Source: JAFDVL01 sp964631865
GTDB taxonomy: Bacteria; Acidobacteriota; Blastocatellia; RBC074
Direction: 5' to 3'
Assembly (NCBI GenBank): GCA_964631865.1
Contig: CAZWAK010000007.1
Span: 1-64,000 of the forward strand
DNA length: 64,000 nt
A program made the position numbers and the translations under genes. Numbering within the stretch: the first letter of the stretch is position 1; each line of letters begins with the position of its first letter. Positions 17,066-24,474 of this stretch are shown here, piece after piece. Under the pieces are notes generated by a model. It was not told the origin of the DNA. It saw nothing but the letters and a program-made list of their open reading frames with translations, and searched no databases.

Positions 17066-18295
17066 TTATCCTGCTTTTTCGAGCGGGAAGATCACATTGC
17101 GGTTCAGAACCATATCGGCAGTCACAATGAAATCTCTGGCTTTCTTCTGCCCTGGCAAGGTGTACATCGCTTCGAGCATCAGTTCTTCCAAAATCATGCG
17201 GAGGCCGCGCGCGCCCACTTTACGTTCGCACGCCAGATGCGCCACCGCGCGTAACGCATCATCGGTAAACCGCAGCTTGATATTGTCCCATTCAAACTGA
17301 CGCTGATATTGCTTCATCAACGCGTTCTTCGGCTGGGTCAGAATCTCGATCATCGCTTCCTCTGACAGTTCGTGCAACGTCCCGACAACCGGCAAGCGCC
17401 CGACAAACTCGGGAATCAAGCCATACCGAATCAAATCTTCCGGTTGAATTTCTTCCAGCAAATTCGTCTGACGCAAGTGATTCAGCGGCCTGACCTTTGC
17501 TCCAAAGCCCAAGGCCTTTTGTCCCATGCGATGTTGAATGACACGTTCCAACCCGACAAACGCACCGCCGCAAATAAACAGAATATTCGTCGTATCAATG
17601 GGGAAGAATTCCTGCTGCGGGTGTTTGCGTCCGCCTTGCGGCGGCACATTGGCGACCGTACCTTCGAGGATTTTCAGCAACGCCTGTTGCACGCCTTCGC
17701 CCGACACATCGCGCGTGATCGAAGGGTTTTCGTCCTTGCGGCAAATCTTGTCTATTTCGTCAATGTAGATGATGCCGTGTTGCGCGCGGTCGGCGTCGCC
17801 GTTCGCGGCTTGCAACAGTTTGAGGATAATGTTTTCGACATCTTCGCCCACGTAGCCAGCTTCGGTCAGCGTCGTGGCGTCCACGATGGCGAACGGCACT
17901 TTGAGCATGCGCGCCAGCGTTTGCGCGAGCAACGTTTTGCCTGTTCCCGTCGGCCCGATCAGCAGGATGTTGGATTTTTGAATCTCGACATCGCCGCGCC
18001 GCTTGGCCATTTCAATACGCTTGTAGTGTTGATAGACCGCGACCGCGAGTTTCTTTTTGGTCTCTTCCTGACCAATCACATATTCGTCGAGGAATTCTTT
18101 GATCTCGTTCGGCTTGGGCAGCAGGGGGCGAGTGGCCTGGGCTTCCTGTTGAGCATCGTCGCTGATGATCTCGATGCAAATGTCAATGCACTCGTTGCAG
18201 ATATAAACCGTCGGGCCGGCGATGAGCTTTTTGACTTCGTTCTGGCTCTTGCCGCAGAAGCTACAGCGTAGCATGTCTTCGCCTCTTCGCATCAC
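17066..18295 (-). CDS. clpX: ClpX ATPase, unfoldase of ClpXP
   Basis: 409 residues. The N-terminal zinc-binding domain has C11-x2-C14 (LRCSFCGKSQ) and YICNECIDIC. The AAA+ module shows Walker A GPTGTGKT, the pore loop region GYVGEDVE, the ISRKDEN-like CRKDENPSITRD and RGF-type residues. ClpX unfolds tagged proteins, including tmRNA-tagged ones, for ClpP. clpP is not in the window. The GTG at 18295 follows GGAGGCC and is the likely start; the ATG next to it is equivalent. lon follows downstream. Confidence 0.97.
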   Translation of the reverse strand: MMRRGEDMLRCSFCGKSQNEVKKLIAGPTVYICNECIDICIEIISDDAQQEAQATRPLLPKPNEIKEFLDEYVIGQEETKKKLAVAVYQHYKRIEMAKRRGDVEIQKSNILLIGPTGTGKTLLAQTLARMLKVPFAIVDATTLTEAGYVGEDVENIILKLLQAANGDADRAQHGIIYIDEIDKICRKDENPSITRDVSGEGVQQALLKILEGTVANVPPQGGRKHPQQEFFPIDTTNILFICGGAFVGLERVIQHRMGQKALGFGAKVRPLNHLRQTNLLEEIQPEDLIRYGLIPEFVGRLPVVGTLHELSEEAMIEILTQPKNALMKQYQRQFEWDNIKLRFTDDALRAVAHLACERKVGARGLRMILEELMLEAMYTLPGQKKARDFIVTADMVLNRNVIFPLEKAG

Positions 18296-18551
18296 CGGGT
18301 GGCCTCCGTGCTAATGTATGGGTTGGGTCTTGATTTCATGAAAACGTTTTGGGCACTTGAAAACCTACGCGCGAGAGCGGCAATGATAAACAACCGCTGG
18401 CAGGCGCGCAAGTCAAGAATTGCCAAGTCTGCCGGATTCCGCGCGAAAAAATGTTCCGTGGCGCGTCGTAGCTGGCGAACAGCGCGCTTTTCGCTTAAAT
18501 ATGTCCTTGATGTAAACAACAATCTCTCTATCAAGCGAAGATAAACTGACG

Positions 18552-19832
18552 ATGAACCGACGAACCTTTCTCCACTTCGCAACCATTGCTTTTCCGGCGT
18601 TCGCTCGCAACGCACAAGCCGATAAAACGCTGCCGCCCGTGCGCCGCATCACCAACGGCCCGAAATTCCACTGGTTCGGCTACTACGACAAATGGCAATT
18701 CGATCCGACCGGACGTTATGTGCTGGGCATGGAAGTCTCGTTCGAGCACCGTTCGCCGACGGCTGAGGACATCATCAAAATCGGGATGGTGGATTTGCAG
18801 GACGGCGACCGTTGGATTGAGTTGGGCGAAACGCGCGCGTGGAATTGGCAGCAAGGCTGCATGCTGCAATTCATTCCCGGCTCCAAAACCGACATCATCT
18901 GGAACGACCGCGTCGGCGATCAGTTTGTTTCGTACATCCTCAACATCAAGACGCGCCAACGACGCACCTTGCCCGCGCCGATTTATGCCTTGAGTCCTGA
19001 TGGCAAAACCGCGATTGCGCCCGATTTTCGCCGCTTGAATGACTGTCGCCCCGGCTACGGCTACGCCGGGCTGCCCGACCCGAATCGAGATGCGTTGCGC
19101 CCCGACAACGCAGGCATCTGGAAAATGGATTTGCGCACGGGCAAACAGGAATTGCGGATCACCTTCGCAGACATTGCGAAGATTCCGTATCAGGAAAAGA
19201 GCCGCCCCAATCACAACGATCCCGACAAGGCCAAGCATTGGTTCAATCACTTGTTGTTTGCGCCCGATGGCAAGCGATTCCTGTGGCTGCATCGCTGGCG
19301 CGTGTTTGAAAATATGGAGCGGCAAACCGCCGCGCGCGGCGGCTTCTCCACGCGAATGCTGACGGCGAATGTAAATGGACAAGATCGCTTTGTCGTTGAC
19401 CCGTACGGCGGCACCTCGCATTTCATCTGGCGCGACCCGCAGCACATCGCCGCCTGGGCGTGGAACCCGCAACGCAACGAACGCTTCTACCTTTTCAAAG
19501 ACAAGACCAGTGAAGTCACACCGCTCGCACCCGACGTGATGACGGTCAACGGTCACAACACGTATTTGCCACGCCACAACAATCGCTGGATTCTGAACGA
19601 CACCTACCCCGACAAAGACCGCCTGCAACATCCGTATTTGTACGACACCAAAACCAATCAACGACACGCGCTCGGACATTTCTACTCGCCACCCGAATAC
19701 GTCGGCGAATGGCGCTGCGACACGCATCCGCGCTTCAGCCCCGACGGCAGGAAATGCGTAATTGATTCGACACACGAAGGTTTGGGACGGCAAATGTACC
19801 TGATAGATTTCAGCACGATTGTGGCTTCATGA
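18552..19832 (+). CDS. Exported beta-propeller-like protein, unknown function
   Basis: 426 residues. The N-terminus MNRRTFLHFATIAFPAFA looks like a twin-arginine-type signal (RRTFL). The mature part contains repeated blade-like strands with aromatic and acidic residues (KWQFDPTGRYVLGME, APIYALSPDGKTAIAPDF, HLLFAPDGKRFLWLHR, HPRFSPDGRKCVIDS), the WD40/TolB-like SPDG pattern. It resembles oligogalacturonide-lyase-like or sialidase-like propellers, but no catalytic motif is certain. It starts 256 bp from clpX, divergently. A periplasmic carbohydrate-related role is plausible but unproven. Confidence 0.7.
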   Translation: MNRRTFLHFATIAFPAFARNAQADKTLPPVRRITNGPKFHWFGYYDKWQFDPTGRYVLGMEVSFEHRSPTAEDIIKIGMVDLQDGDRWIELGETRAWNWQQGCMLQFIPGSKTDIIWNDRVGDQFVSYILNIKTRQRRTLPAPIYALSPDGKTAIAPDFRRLNDCRPGYGYAGLPDPNRDALRPDNAGIWKMDLRTGKQELRITFADIAKIPYQEKSRPNHNDPDKAKHWFNHLLFAPDGKRFLWLHRWRVFENMERQTAARGGFSTRMLTANVNGQDRFVVDPYGGTSHFIWRDPQHIAAWAWNPQRNERFYLFKDKTSEVTPLAPDVMTVNGHNTYLPRHNNRWILNDTYPDKDRLQHPYLYDTKTNQRHALGHFYSPPEYVGEWRCDTHPRFSPDGRKCVIDSTHEGLGRQMYLIDFSTIVAS

Positions 19833-19858
19833 GACCGTCTTTATTGGCTGCGAGTTAT

Positions 19859-19902
19859 GTTACCAAATGGTAACTACCAAATGGTAACTACCAAATGGTA
19901 AC
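19859..19902 (+). promoter_or_regulatory. Triple 14-bp palindromic operator-like array
   Basis: The unit TACCAAATGGTAAC is repeated three times with no gap (19861-19902). Each unit is itself a palindrome (GTTACCA-AA-TGGTAAC, complete at 19859-19874). It ends 21 bp before the ADP-ribosylglycohydrolase start codon. Tandem perfect palindromes this close to a start are typical of repressor binding arrays; the regulator is not evident. Confidence 0.6.
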
Positions 19903-19923
19903 TGATGTCTCGAAGAGTGCGAT

Positions 19924-20808
19924 ATGAGGAACGAACACCGAATTCTCGGCTGCCTGCTCGGTGGCGCAATTGGCGATGCGTTTGGCGGCGTGTATGAAAA
20001 CCAATCGCCACCCGTTGACTTCACGAAAGACTACGATTGGCGGTTGTCCGATGATACGCAGCTAACGCTCGCCACTTGCGAAGCCATCATCGAAGCGAAC
20101 GGCCAAATCGAACCGGCAAAGATCGCAGCCCGCTTTGCCGTGTGGCATCGTGCGGGGCGCGTCACCGGAATGGGAGCCAGCACGCTCAAGGCATTGACCG
20201 AATTGAGCGCAGGCGGGCATTGGGCGTTGGTGGGCAGAAAAGGCGAACGCGCGGCAGGCAACGGCGCGGCAATGCGAAGCGCGCCGCTGGCATTTTTTCT
20301 CAATCCGCAAAATCCCCGTGACAAACAACTCATCCGCGACGTCAGCCGCATCACGCATCATCACGACGAAGCCTACGCGGGCGCGCTCGCCATCGTGACA
20401 GCGATTCGCGCTGCGTTCGATGGCGCTTGGACGGGCGAACCGAATTTGCTTGGAATGGTGATTGATGTTTTGCCGGATACAAGTGTGCGCGACCGATTGA
20501 TGGAATGCGCCCGGCTGGATTGGCCGCTGGCAGAAGTTGCGCGGCGTTTTGGCAACTCCGGCTATGTGGTCGAATCGGTTCCGCTGGCAATTTACGGCGC
20601 GCAGCAAGTGGCGTCGCTCGGCTTTGCCACCTTGCTGCGCGAATTGGCGGCAACGGGCGGCGACACGGATACGATTGCGGCAATGGCTGGGCAAATCGCA
20701 GGCACGTTGCTCGGTCAGCACGGACTGCCGAACGAATTCCTCACGCGGTTGCCTGAGCAGGAAGCCATCTTTTTGACCGCCCGTGCGCTCGCAGCACTCA
20801 ACGCATAA
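19924..20808 (+). CDS. ADP-ribosylglycohydrolase (DraG/ARH family)
   Basis: 294 residues. The family motifs are clear: GCLLGGAIGDAFG at the start, SDDTQLTLA (metal-binding acidic cluster near residue 39), GNGAAMRSAPLAFF, and TGGDTDTIAAMAGQIAGTLLG near residue 240, giving the two-Mg2+ site. These enzymes remove ADP-ribose from proteins, nucleic acids or small molecules; some reverse toxin modification. The start is ATG 19924, directly behind a triple palindrome, so expression is likely controlled by a repressor. No ADP-ribosyltransferase is adjacent. Confidence 0.92.
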   Translation: MRNEHRILGCLLGGAIGDAFGGVYENQSPPVDFTKDYDWRLSDDTQLTLATCEAIIEANGQIEPAKIAARFAVWHRAGRVTGMGASTLKALTELSAGGHWALVGRKGERAAGNGAAMRSAPLAFFLNPQNPRDKQLIRDVSRITHHHDEAYAGALAIVTAIRAAFDGAWTGEPNLLGMVIDVLPDTSVRDRLMECARLDWPLAEVARRFGNSGYVVESVPLAIYGAQQVASLGFATLLRELAATGGDTDTIAAMAGQIAGTLLGQHGLPNEFLTRLPEQEAIFLTARALAALNA

Positions 20809-20815
20809 CGAGCCG

Positions 20816-21277
20816 CTACTGCTTCGGCGCAGGCGCAGGTGCTTCAGCCTGAGCGCGCGCGGCTTTGGCTTGTTTGATGAAGCATTTCGCCAGCTTTGGT
20901 TCTACATCGCCGCCGATGGAGCTTTCCTGACAACTGGCGACCAAGGCTCCGGTGCGCGCGTCAATGGCGGTGACGGTGAAGCGCGTCGTCCATTTCTTGC
21001 GATAGACTTCCAGAATCAAATCGGCTTCCTCCTTGTCGCGCACGACAAGCAAGCCCAGTTCGTTGAAACCGGGATGCTTAACCAATTCGCGTTCTAACGC
21101 TTCGCGGTTCATGTAATCGGATTTGGGTTGGACGAACACGGTTTTCGCCGCACGCAAAATTCCGGTTGCGCCTCCGGCAGTGGACGGCGTTGGGTTGGGC
21201 GCTTGGGCAAAGACAGAAACGACGCCGAGCCAAGCGACTGCGACAAAACTACGAAGGAACGTATTGAAAGGGGTCAT
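20816..21277 (-). CDS. Small secreted protein, unknown function
   Basis: 153 residues from ATG 21277, preceded by GGAGAAACC. A signal peptide (FLRSFVAVAWLGVVSVFAQA) leads into a Pro/Thr linker and a domain with AKTVFVQPKSDYMNREALERELVKHPGF and LLVVRDKEEADLILEVYR. This order (a name for extreme-valued protein, then a strand with ADLILEV) recalls small periplasmic proteins that are expressed together with lipoproteins, but I do not recognise a named family. The C-terminus is Ala/Pro-rich. It converges with the ADP-ribosylglycohydrolase, 7 bp apart. Confidence 0.7.
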   Translation of the reverse strand: MTPFNTFLRSFVAVAWLGVVSVFAQAPNPTPSTAGGATGILRAAKTVFVQPKSDYMNREALERELVKHPGFNELGLLVVRDKEEADLILEVYRKKWTTRFTVTAIDARTGALVASCQESSIGGDVEPKLAKCFIKQAKAARAQAEAPAPAPKQ

Positions 21278-21372
21278 AGAAGGTTTCTCCTGTAATTGGT
21301 TTTGATGGCGGCATCGTAACCAGCGAGAAAACTTCTCAGGCGGAAAGCTGTCACACTTTTTCGAGTGTGACA

Positions 21373-21702
21373 TTACTTCTTAAAGTTGGGATTGGGCGTC
21401 ATAAAGACCAGCAAGGTGAGGCGAGCGTCGCTCGCGTTGCGCACGCCGTGCAGTGCTCCGGCGGGCGCAAAAACGATTTCGTTCGTGCTGAGTTCGCGTT
21501 CTTCCTCGCCGACCAAAAACGTGCCGCGCCCGTCCAACACATAATAAATTTTGTCGGCATCATCGTGTGCATGCGGCTTTTGTTCCTGACCGGGTTCCAA
21601 TCCGTACACGTCGCAGAAAAAATTCGGCGTCTCGTACAGATTGGTTTTCTGCATTTTTTCGAGGGCAAAGCGCGCCTCGGCGAAAACGTGTTTGGGATTC
21701 AT
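21373..21702 (-). CDS. Cupin domain protein
   Basis: 109 residues from ATG 21702 (MNPKHVFAEARF). The cupin motif 1 is HAHDDADKIYYVLDGRGTFLVGEEE and motif 2 is IVFAPAGALHGVRNASD, giving the usual metal ligands. A small single-domain cupin may bind or convert a small molecule; the substrate is unknown. No ribosome-binding site exists: the bases before the ATG are the start of the heptamer repeat at 21720-21790, with the ATG separated from the repeat tract by only a base or two. Upstream reading frames through the repeat encode meaningless Pro/Thr/His runs, so the shorter start is preferred. Confidence 0.85.
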   Translation of the reverse strand: MNPKHVFAEARFALEKMQKTNLYETPNFFCDVYGLEPGQEQKPHAHDDADKIYYVLDGRGTFLVGEEERELSTNEIVFAPAGALHGVRNASDARLTLLVFMTPNPNFKK

Positions 21703-21719
21703 GGGTTGGTGGTTGGTGG

Positions 21720-21790
21720 TTGGTGGTTGGTGGCTGGTGGTTGGTGGTTGGTATGAAACTAACCACCAACCACCAGCCACCAACCACCAA
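21720..21790. repeat. Heptamer (TTGGTGG) perfect inverted repeat
   Basis: The left arm 21720-21749 and right arm 21761-21790 are exact 30-bp reverse complements made of TTGGTGG/CCACCAA units with one CTGGTGG variant at the same place in each arm. The loop is 11 nt. Extra TTGGTGG units extend left to the cupin start. It fills the whole gap between two minus-strand genes and touches the stop codon of the upstream one. Confidence 0.93.
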
Positions 21791-22330
21791 TTATTTCACT
21801 TTGAATGAACGCGCGATGGCGTCGGTTTGGCTGCGCAGGGCTTCCATCGTGCCGCGATTGCCCGTGAAGCGCAGTAGGTACACAGTCGTTTCATTCACTT
21901 GCAAATAATAGTTGCGGCCTTTCTTCGGGCGTCCGCCTTGCGTGAAATCATAAGCTGTAACCGCTGCCGGAATCTTGCCGCCGCCGGCACTGAAATCTTC
22001 CAGCGCGCCTTTTGTGTAGCCCGGCAGGAAGGTCAACGTTTGCCCTTCATCTTTTTTGAAGACATCAATAAGTTTCGCATCTTTTTCGACTTCGATGCGA
22101 CGCACTTTCAGCAAACTGTCTTCGCGGACTTTGTACACGACTTCGATCTGTTTGCGACCCAAGCCGTCCTGACTTTGAATCGCCAGCCAATCAGCGTTGG
22201 GCAAAGTCAACGAATATTTTCCTTCGGGGTCATCAATGGTGTTTCCTTGCGCTTCAGCTTTGCGTAACGATGAAACACCGAGCACTAACCCCATCACCGC
22301 AAATGCGAGAAAGCAAAATCTCAACTTCAT
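21791..22330 (-). CDS. Secreted protein, PsbP/DUF1795-like
   Basis: 179 residues. A signal peptide (CFLAFAVMGLVLGVSSLRKAEA) is followed by a compact alpha/beta domain: DPEGKYSLTLPNADWLAIQ, then VYKVREDSLLKVRRIEVEKDAKL, then YYLQVNETTVYLLRFTGNRGTMEALRSQTDAIARSF. This pattern (a core beta-sheet with a terminal helix after TMEALRSQTD) resembles PsbP- or DUF1795-type lipid- or protein-binding modules. AGGAGAATCC precedes the start. The function is unknown. The stop codon abuts the heptamer inverted repeat. Confidence 0.7.
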   Translation of the reverse strand: MKLRFCFLAFAVMGLVLGVSSLRKAEAQGNTIDDPEGKYSLTLPNADWLAIQSQDGLGRKQIEVVYKVREDSLLKVRRIEVEKDAKLIDVFKKDEGQTLTFLPGYTKGALEDFSAGGGKIPAAVTAYDFTQGGRPKKGRNYYLQVNETTVYLLRFTGNRGTMEALRSQTDAIARSFKVK

Positions 22331-22349
22331 TTTGGATTCTCCTTAAATC

Positions 22350-23129
22350 TTAATTGGTCGCTGGCTGAGCATTCAGCAGCGCCAGGCTTTTTCCGATGGT
22401 TTGTTCGATGGCGGCGCGTTGGAGCGCAATTAAGTTATCAATGCCAACTTCCGCCGCCGCGATCAATTCGTGCATTTGCGCGCGCGAAAACGGTTCGGCT
22501 TCGGCAGTGCCCTGCAACTCGATGAAGCGACCATCGCCCGTGCGCACAATGTTCATATCCACTTCCGCCGTCGAATCTTCCGTGTAGGCCAAATCGAGCA
22601 ACACGCGGCCTGCGACGATGCCAACGCTGACCGCCGCGACGTAATCGCGCAGCGGCAATTTCGTGAGCTTCTGATTCTCGACGACTTTGTTCAGCGCGAT
22701 GGCGAGCGCCACGAAGCCGCCCGTGATCGAAGCCGTGCGCGTGCCGCCATCGGCCTGAATCACATCGCAATCAATCGTGACGGTGCGTTCGCCGAGCGCC
22801 GACATATCCAACGCCGCGCGCAGACTGCGCCCAATCAAGCGTTGGATTTCGTGCGTGCGACCGGACGGCCCGCCGCGTCCGATTTCGCGCGCGGTGCGGG
22901 ATTCGGTCGCGCGCGGCAACATCGCATATTCCGCCGTGACCCAGCCTTGCCCTTTGCCCTTCAAAAAATTCGGCACTTTTTCGTCTATCGTCGCCGTACA
23001 AATCACGCGCGTCGCGCCGACTTCAATCAGCACCGAGCCTTCGGCGTATTTGGTGAATCCGGTCGTGATGTTGGTGGGCCGAATCTCCAACGGCGAACGT
23101 CCATCAAGACGTGTGAAAGTTTCCGACAT
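22350..23129 (-). CDS. rph: Ribonuclease PH
   Basis: 259 residues from ATG 23129; a TTG 15 bp upstream is less likely. RNase PH motifs are present: RLDGRSPLEIRPTNI, GSVLIEVGATRVICTATIDEKVP, GWVTAEYAMLPRAT, RTAREIGRGGPSGRTHEIQRLIGRSLRAALD, and TIDCDVIQADGGTRTASITGGFVAL. It trims 3' ends of tRNA precursors using phosphate. It overlaps the end of murI by 26 bp, so the two are translationally coupled or at least co-transcribed. Confidence 0.96.
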   Translation of the reverse strand: MSETFTRLDGRSPLEIRPTNITTGFTKYAEGSVLIEVGATRVICTATIDEKVPNFLKGKGQGWVTAEYAMLPRATESRTAREIGRGGPSGRTHEIQRLIGRSLRAALDMSALGERTVTIDCDVIQADGGTRTASITGGFVALAIALNKVVENQKLTKLPLRDYVAAVSVGIVAGRVLLDLAYTEDSTAEVDMNIVRTGDGRFIELQGTAEAEPFSRAQMHELIAAAEVGIDNLIALQRAAIEQTIGKSLALLNAQPATN

Positions 23130-23958
23130 GCTCCAAAACCTCAACGGCTTCCAGATGTTCGAGTGGATAGCCTAAAAATCGTTCCGCGATACGATGAAAC
23201 CGCGCCGCCGCGTCCGTCACATAAAACTCGCTCCAGCCTTTGTCCGTTTGCGGATTGCGCAACTTGCGTTCGTGCAGCAGCGTTTCAATTTCGGCAGCCG
23301 TCGCCGCGCCGGAGTCAATCAATGTGACATCGCCGCCGATTGTTTCAGCAATCACGGTTTTTAGCAAAGGGTAATGTGTGCAACCGAGCACGAGCGTGTC
23401 AATTTGCTGGGCACGCAACGGCGCAAGATATTTTTCCGCGACTTGATGCGCGATGGCGGAATCCGTTTCGCCTTCTTCGACGAGCGGCACAAACAGCGGA
23501 CAGGCTTGCGAAACGATTTCGACCGCGTCGTGACAAGCCTCGCGCAAACCATCGGCATACGCCCCGCTGCCAATCGTCGCTTCGGTCGCAATCACACCGA
23601 TGCGCTGATTCTTCGTCGCCCGCGCCGCCGCGCGCACGCCCGGCCCGATCACGCTCAAAAACGGCACATCAAATTCGCGCCGCAACCGTTCGCGCGCCAA
23701 CGCCGACGCCGTGTTGCACGCAATGATGATGACTTTGACGCCTTTGTGAATTAGGAACGCGGCATCTTCGACGGCATAACGTTCGACCGTCGCGCGCGAT
23801 TTCGTCCCATACGGCACGCGCGCCGTATCGCCCAAATAAATCAGGTTCTCATTCGGCAATCGTTCGCGCACCGCGCGCAGCACGGTCAGCCCGCCAACAC
23901 CGGAATCAAAAATTCCGATGGGCAGTGAAGGTTGGGCATGTTGTTCCGATGATTGCAT
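23104..23958 (-). CDS. murI: Glutamate racemase MurI
   Basis: 284 residues from ATG 23958 (MQSSEQHAQPSLPIGIFDSGVGG). Both catalytic cysteines are visible, in ACNTASA and in LGCTHYPLL, with the substrate motifs IGIFDSGVGGLTVL and YLGDTARVPYG. It makes D-glutamate for peptidoglycan. A TTG 24 bp upstream would lie inside the heptamer repeat and is rejected. No ribosome-binding site is seen before 23958; the bases upstream are repeat sequence. rph overlaps its 3' end. Confidence 0.95.
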   Translation of the reverse strand: MQSSEQHAQPSLPIGIFDSGVGGLTVLRAVRERLPNENLIYLGDTARVPYGTKSRATVERYAVEDAAFLIHKGVKVIIIACNTASALARERLRREFDVPFLSVIGPGVRAAARATKNQRIGVIATEATIGSGAYADGLREACHDAVEIVSQACPLFVPLVEEGETDSAIAHQVAEKYLAPLRAQQIDTLVLGCTHYPLLKTVIAETIGGDVTLIDSGAATAAEIETLLHERKLRNPQTDKGWSEFYVTDAAARFHRIAERFLGYPLEHLEAVEVLEHVGNFHTS

Positions 23959-23967
23959 CAAGGCAGG

Positions 23968-24005
23968 AATCTCAAATTTCAAATCTCAAATCTCAAATTC
24001 GAGAT
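23968..24005. repeat. Heptamer (CAAATCT-type) repeat between murI and tmRNA
   Basis: About five units of the CAAATCT/CAAATTT heptamer, with short inverted ends (ATCTCAAATT versus AATTCGAGAT). It starts 9 bp before the murI start codon and ends 4 bp from the tmRNA 3' end, so it occupies the entire gap. Confidence 0.8.
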
Positions 24006-24009
24006 GTAA

Positions 24010-24376
24010 TGGTGGAGGTGGTCGGAATCGAACCGACGTCTAGCAGCCATTCACGAAAGAATCTACATACTTAGCCGCTTCGATTATGTTTTCACTCCCG
24101 CGCGGTAGTGCGAAGCGGCGAAGAACCGCGCGCGAGCTATGCCAGAGAAGTCTCGCTCTCCAACTCTGACCTGCGTCAGAAAGCCAGCCGATACAAGTGA
24201 CGCTCGGAGCCACGCCTATCGGCGAAACGTGGGCGAACGGGCTGTGAACTAGAGTTAACTAGGCAGCCATTGCGAGTTCTTGATTCGCAATTATGTTTTG
24301 CTTGCAGAGTACGGGTTACAAGCATCCCGGTATGCATCCGTCGCTGCAGGTCTCCTATCGAAACCAATGCACCCCC
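24010..24376 (-). ncRNA. ssrA: Transfer-messenger RNA (tmRNA)
   Basis: About 367 nt. The 3' end (CGTCGGTTCGATTCCGACCA core) is a tRNA-like T arm ending in ACCA; the 5' end GGGGGTG pairs with CACCTCC to form the acceptor stem. TTTCGA and the D-arm-like segment follow near the 5' end. The tag reading frame lies 88 nt from the 5' end and encodes ANQELAMAA before TAG (24288-24259). tmRNA rescues stalled ribosomes; the tag targets products to ClpXP and Lon, both encoded nearby. The length and the position of the resume codon match the norm. Confidence 0.95.
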
Positions 24377-24422
24377 ACATTCAAAGAGCGTTTCTATTGT
24401 CAGGGAAACGCGGACGGTTTAG

Positions 24423-24451
24423 AGTCTACGGTTCGTAAAGATGTGTGTCAA
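24423..24451 (-). promoter_or_regulatory. Sigma-70 promoter of ssrA
   Basis: On the minus strand TTGACA (24451-24446, perfect) and TAGACT (24428-24423) are 17 bp apart. The tmRNA 5' end lies 46 bp further, consistent with a short processed leader. Confidence 0.7.
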
Positions 24452-24474
24452 GCACCTGATTTTTCGAGGATTTC

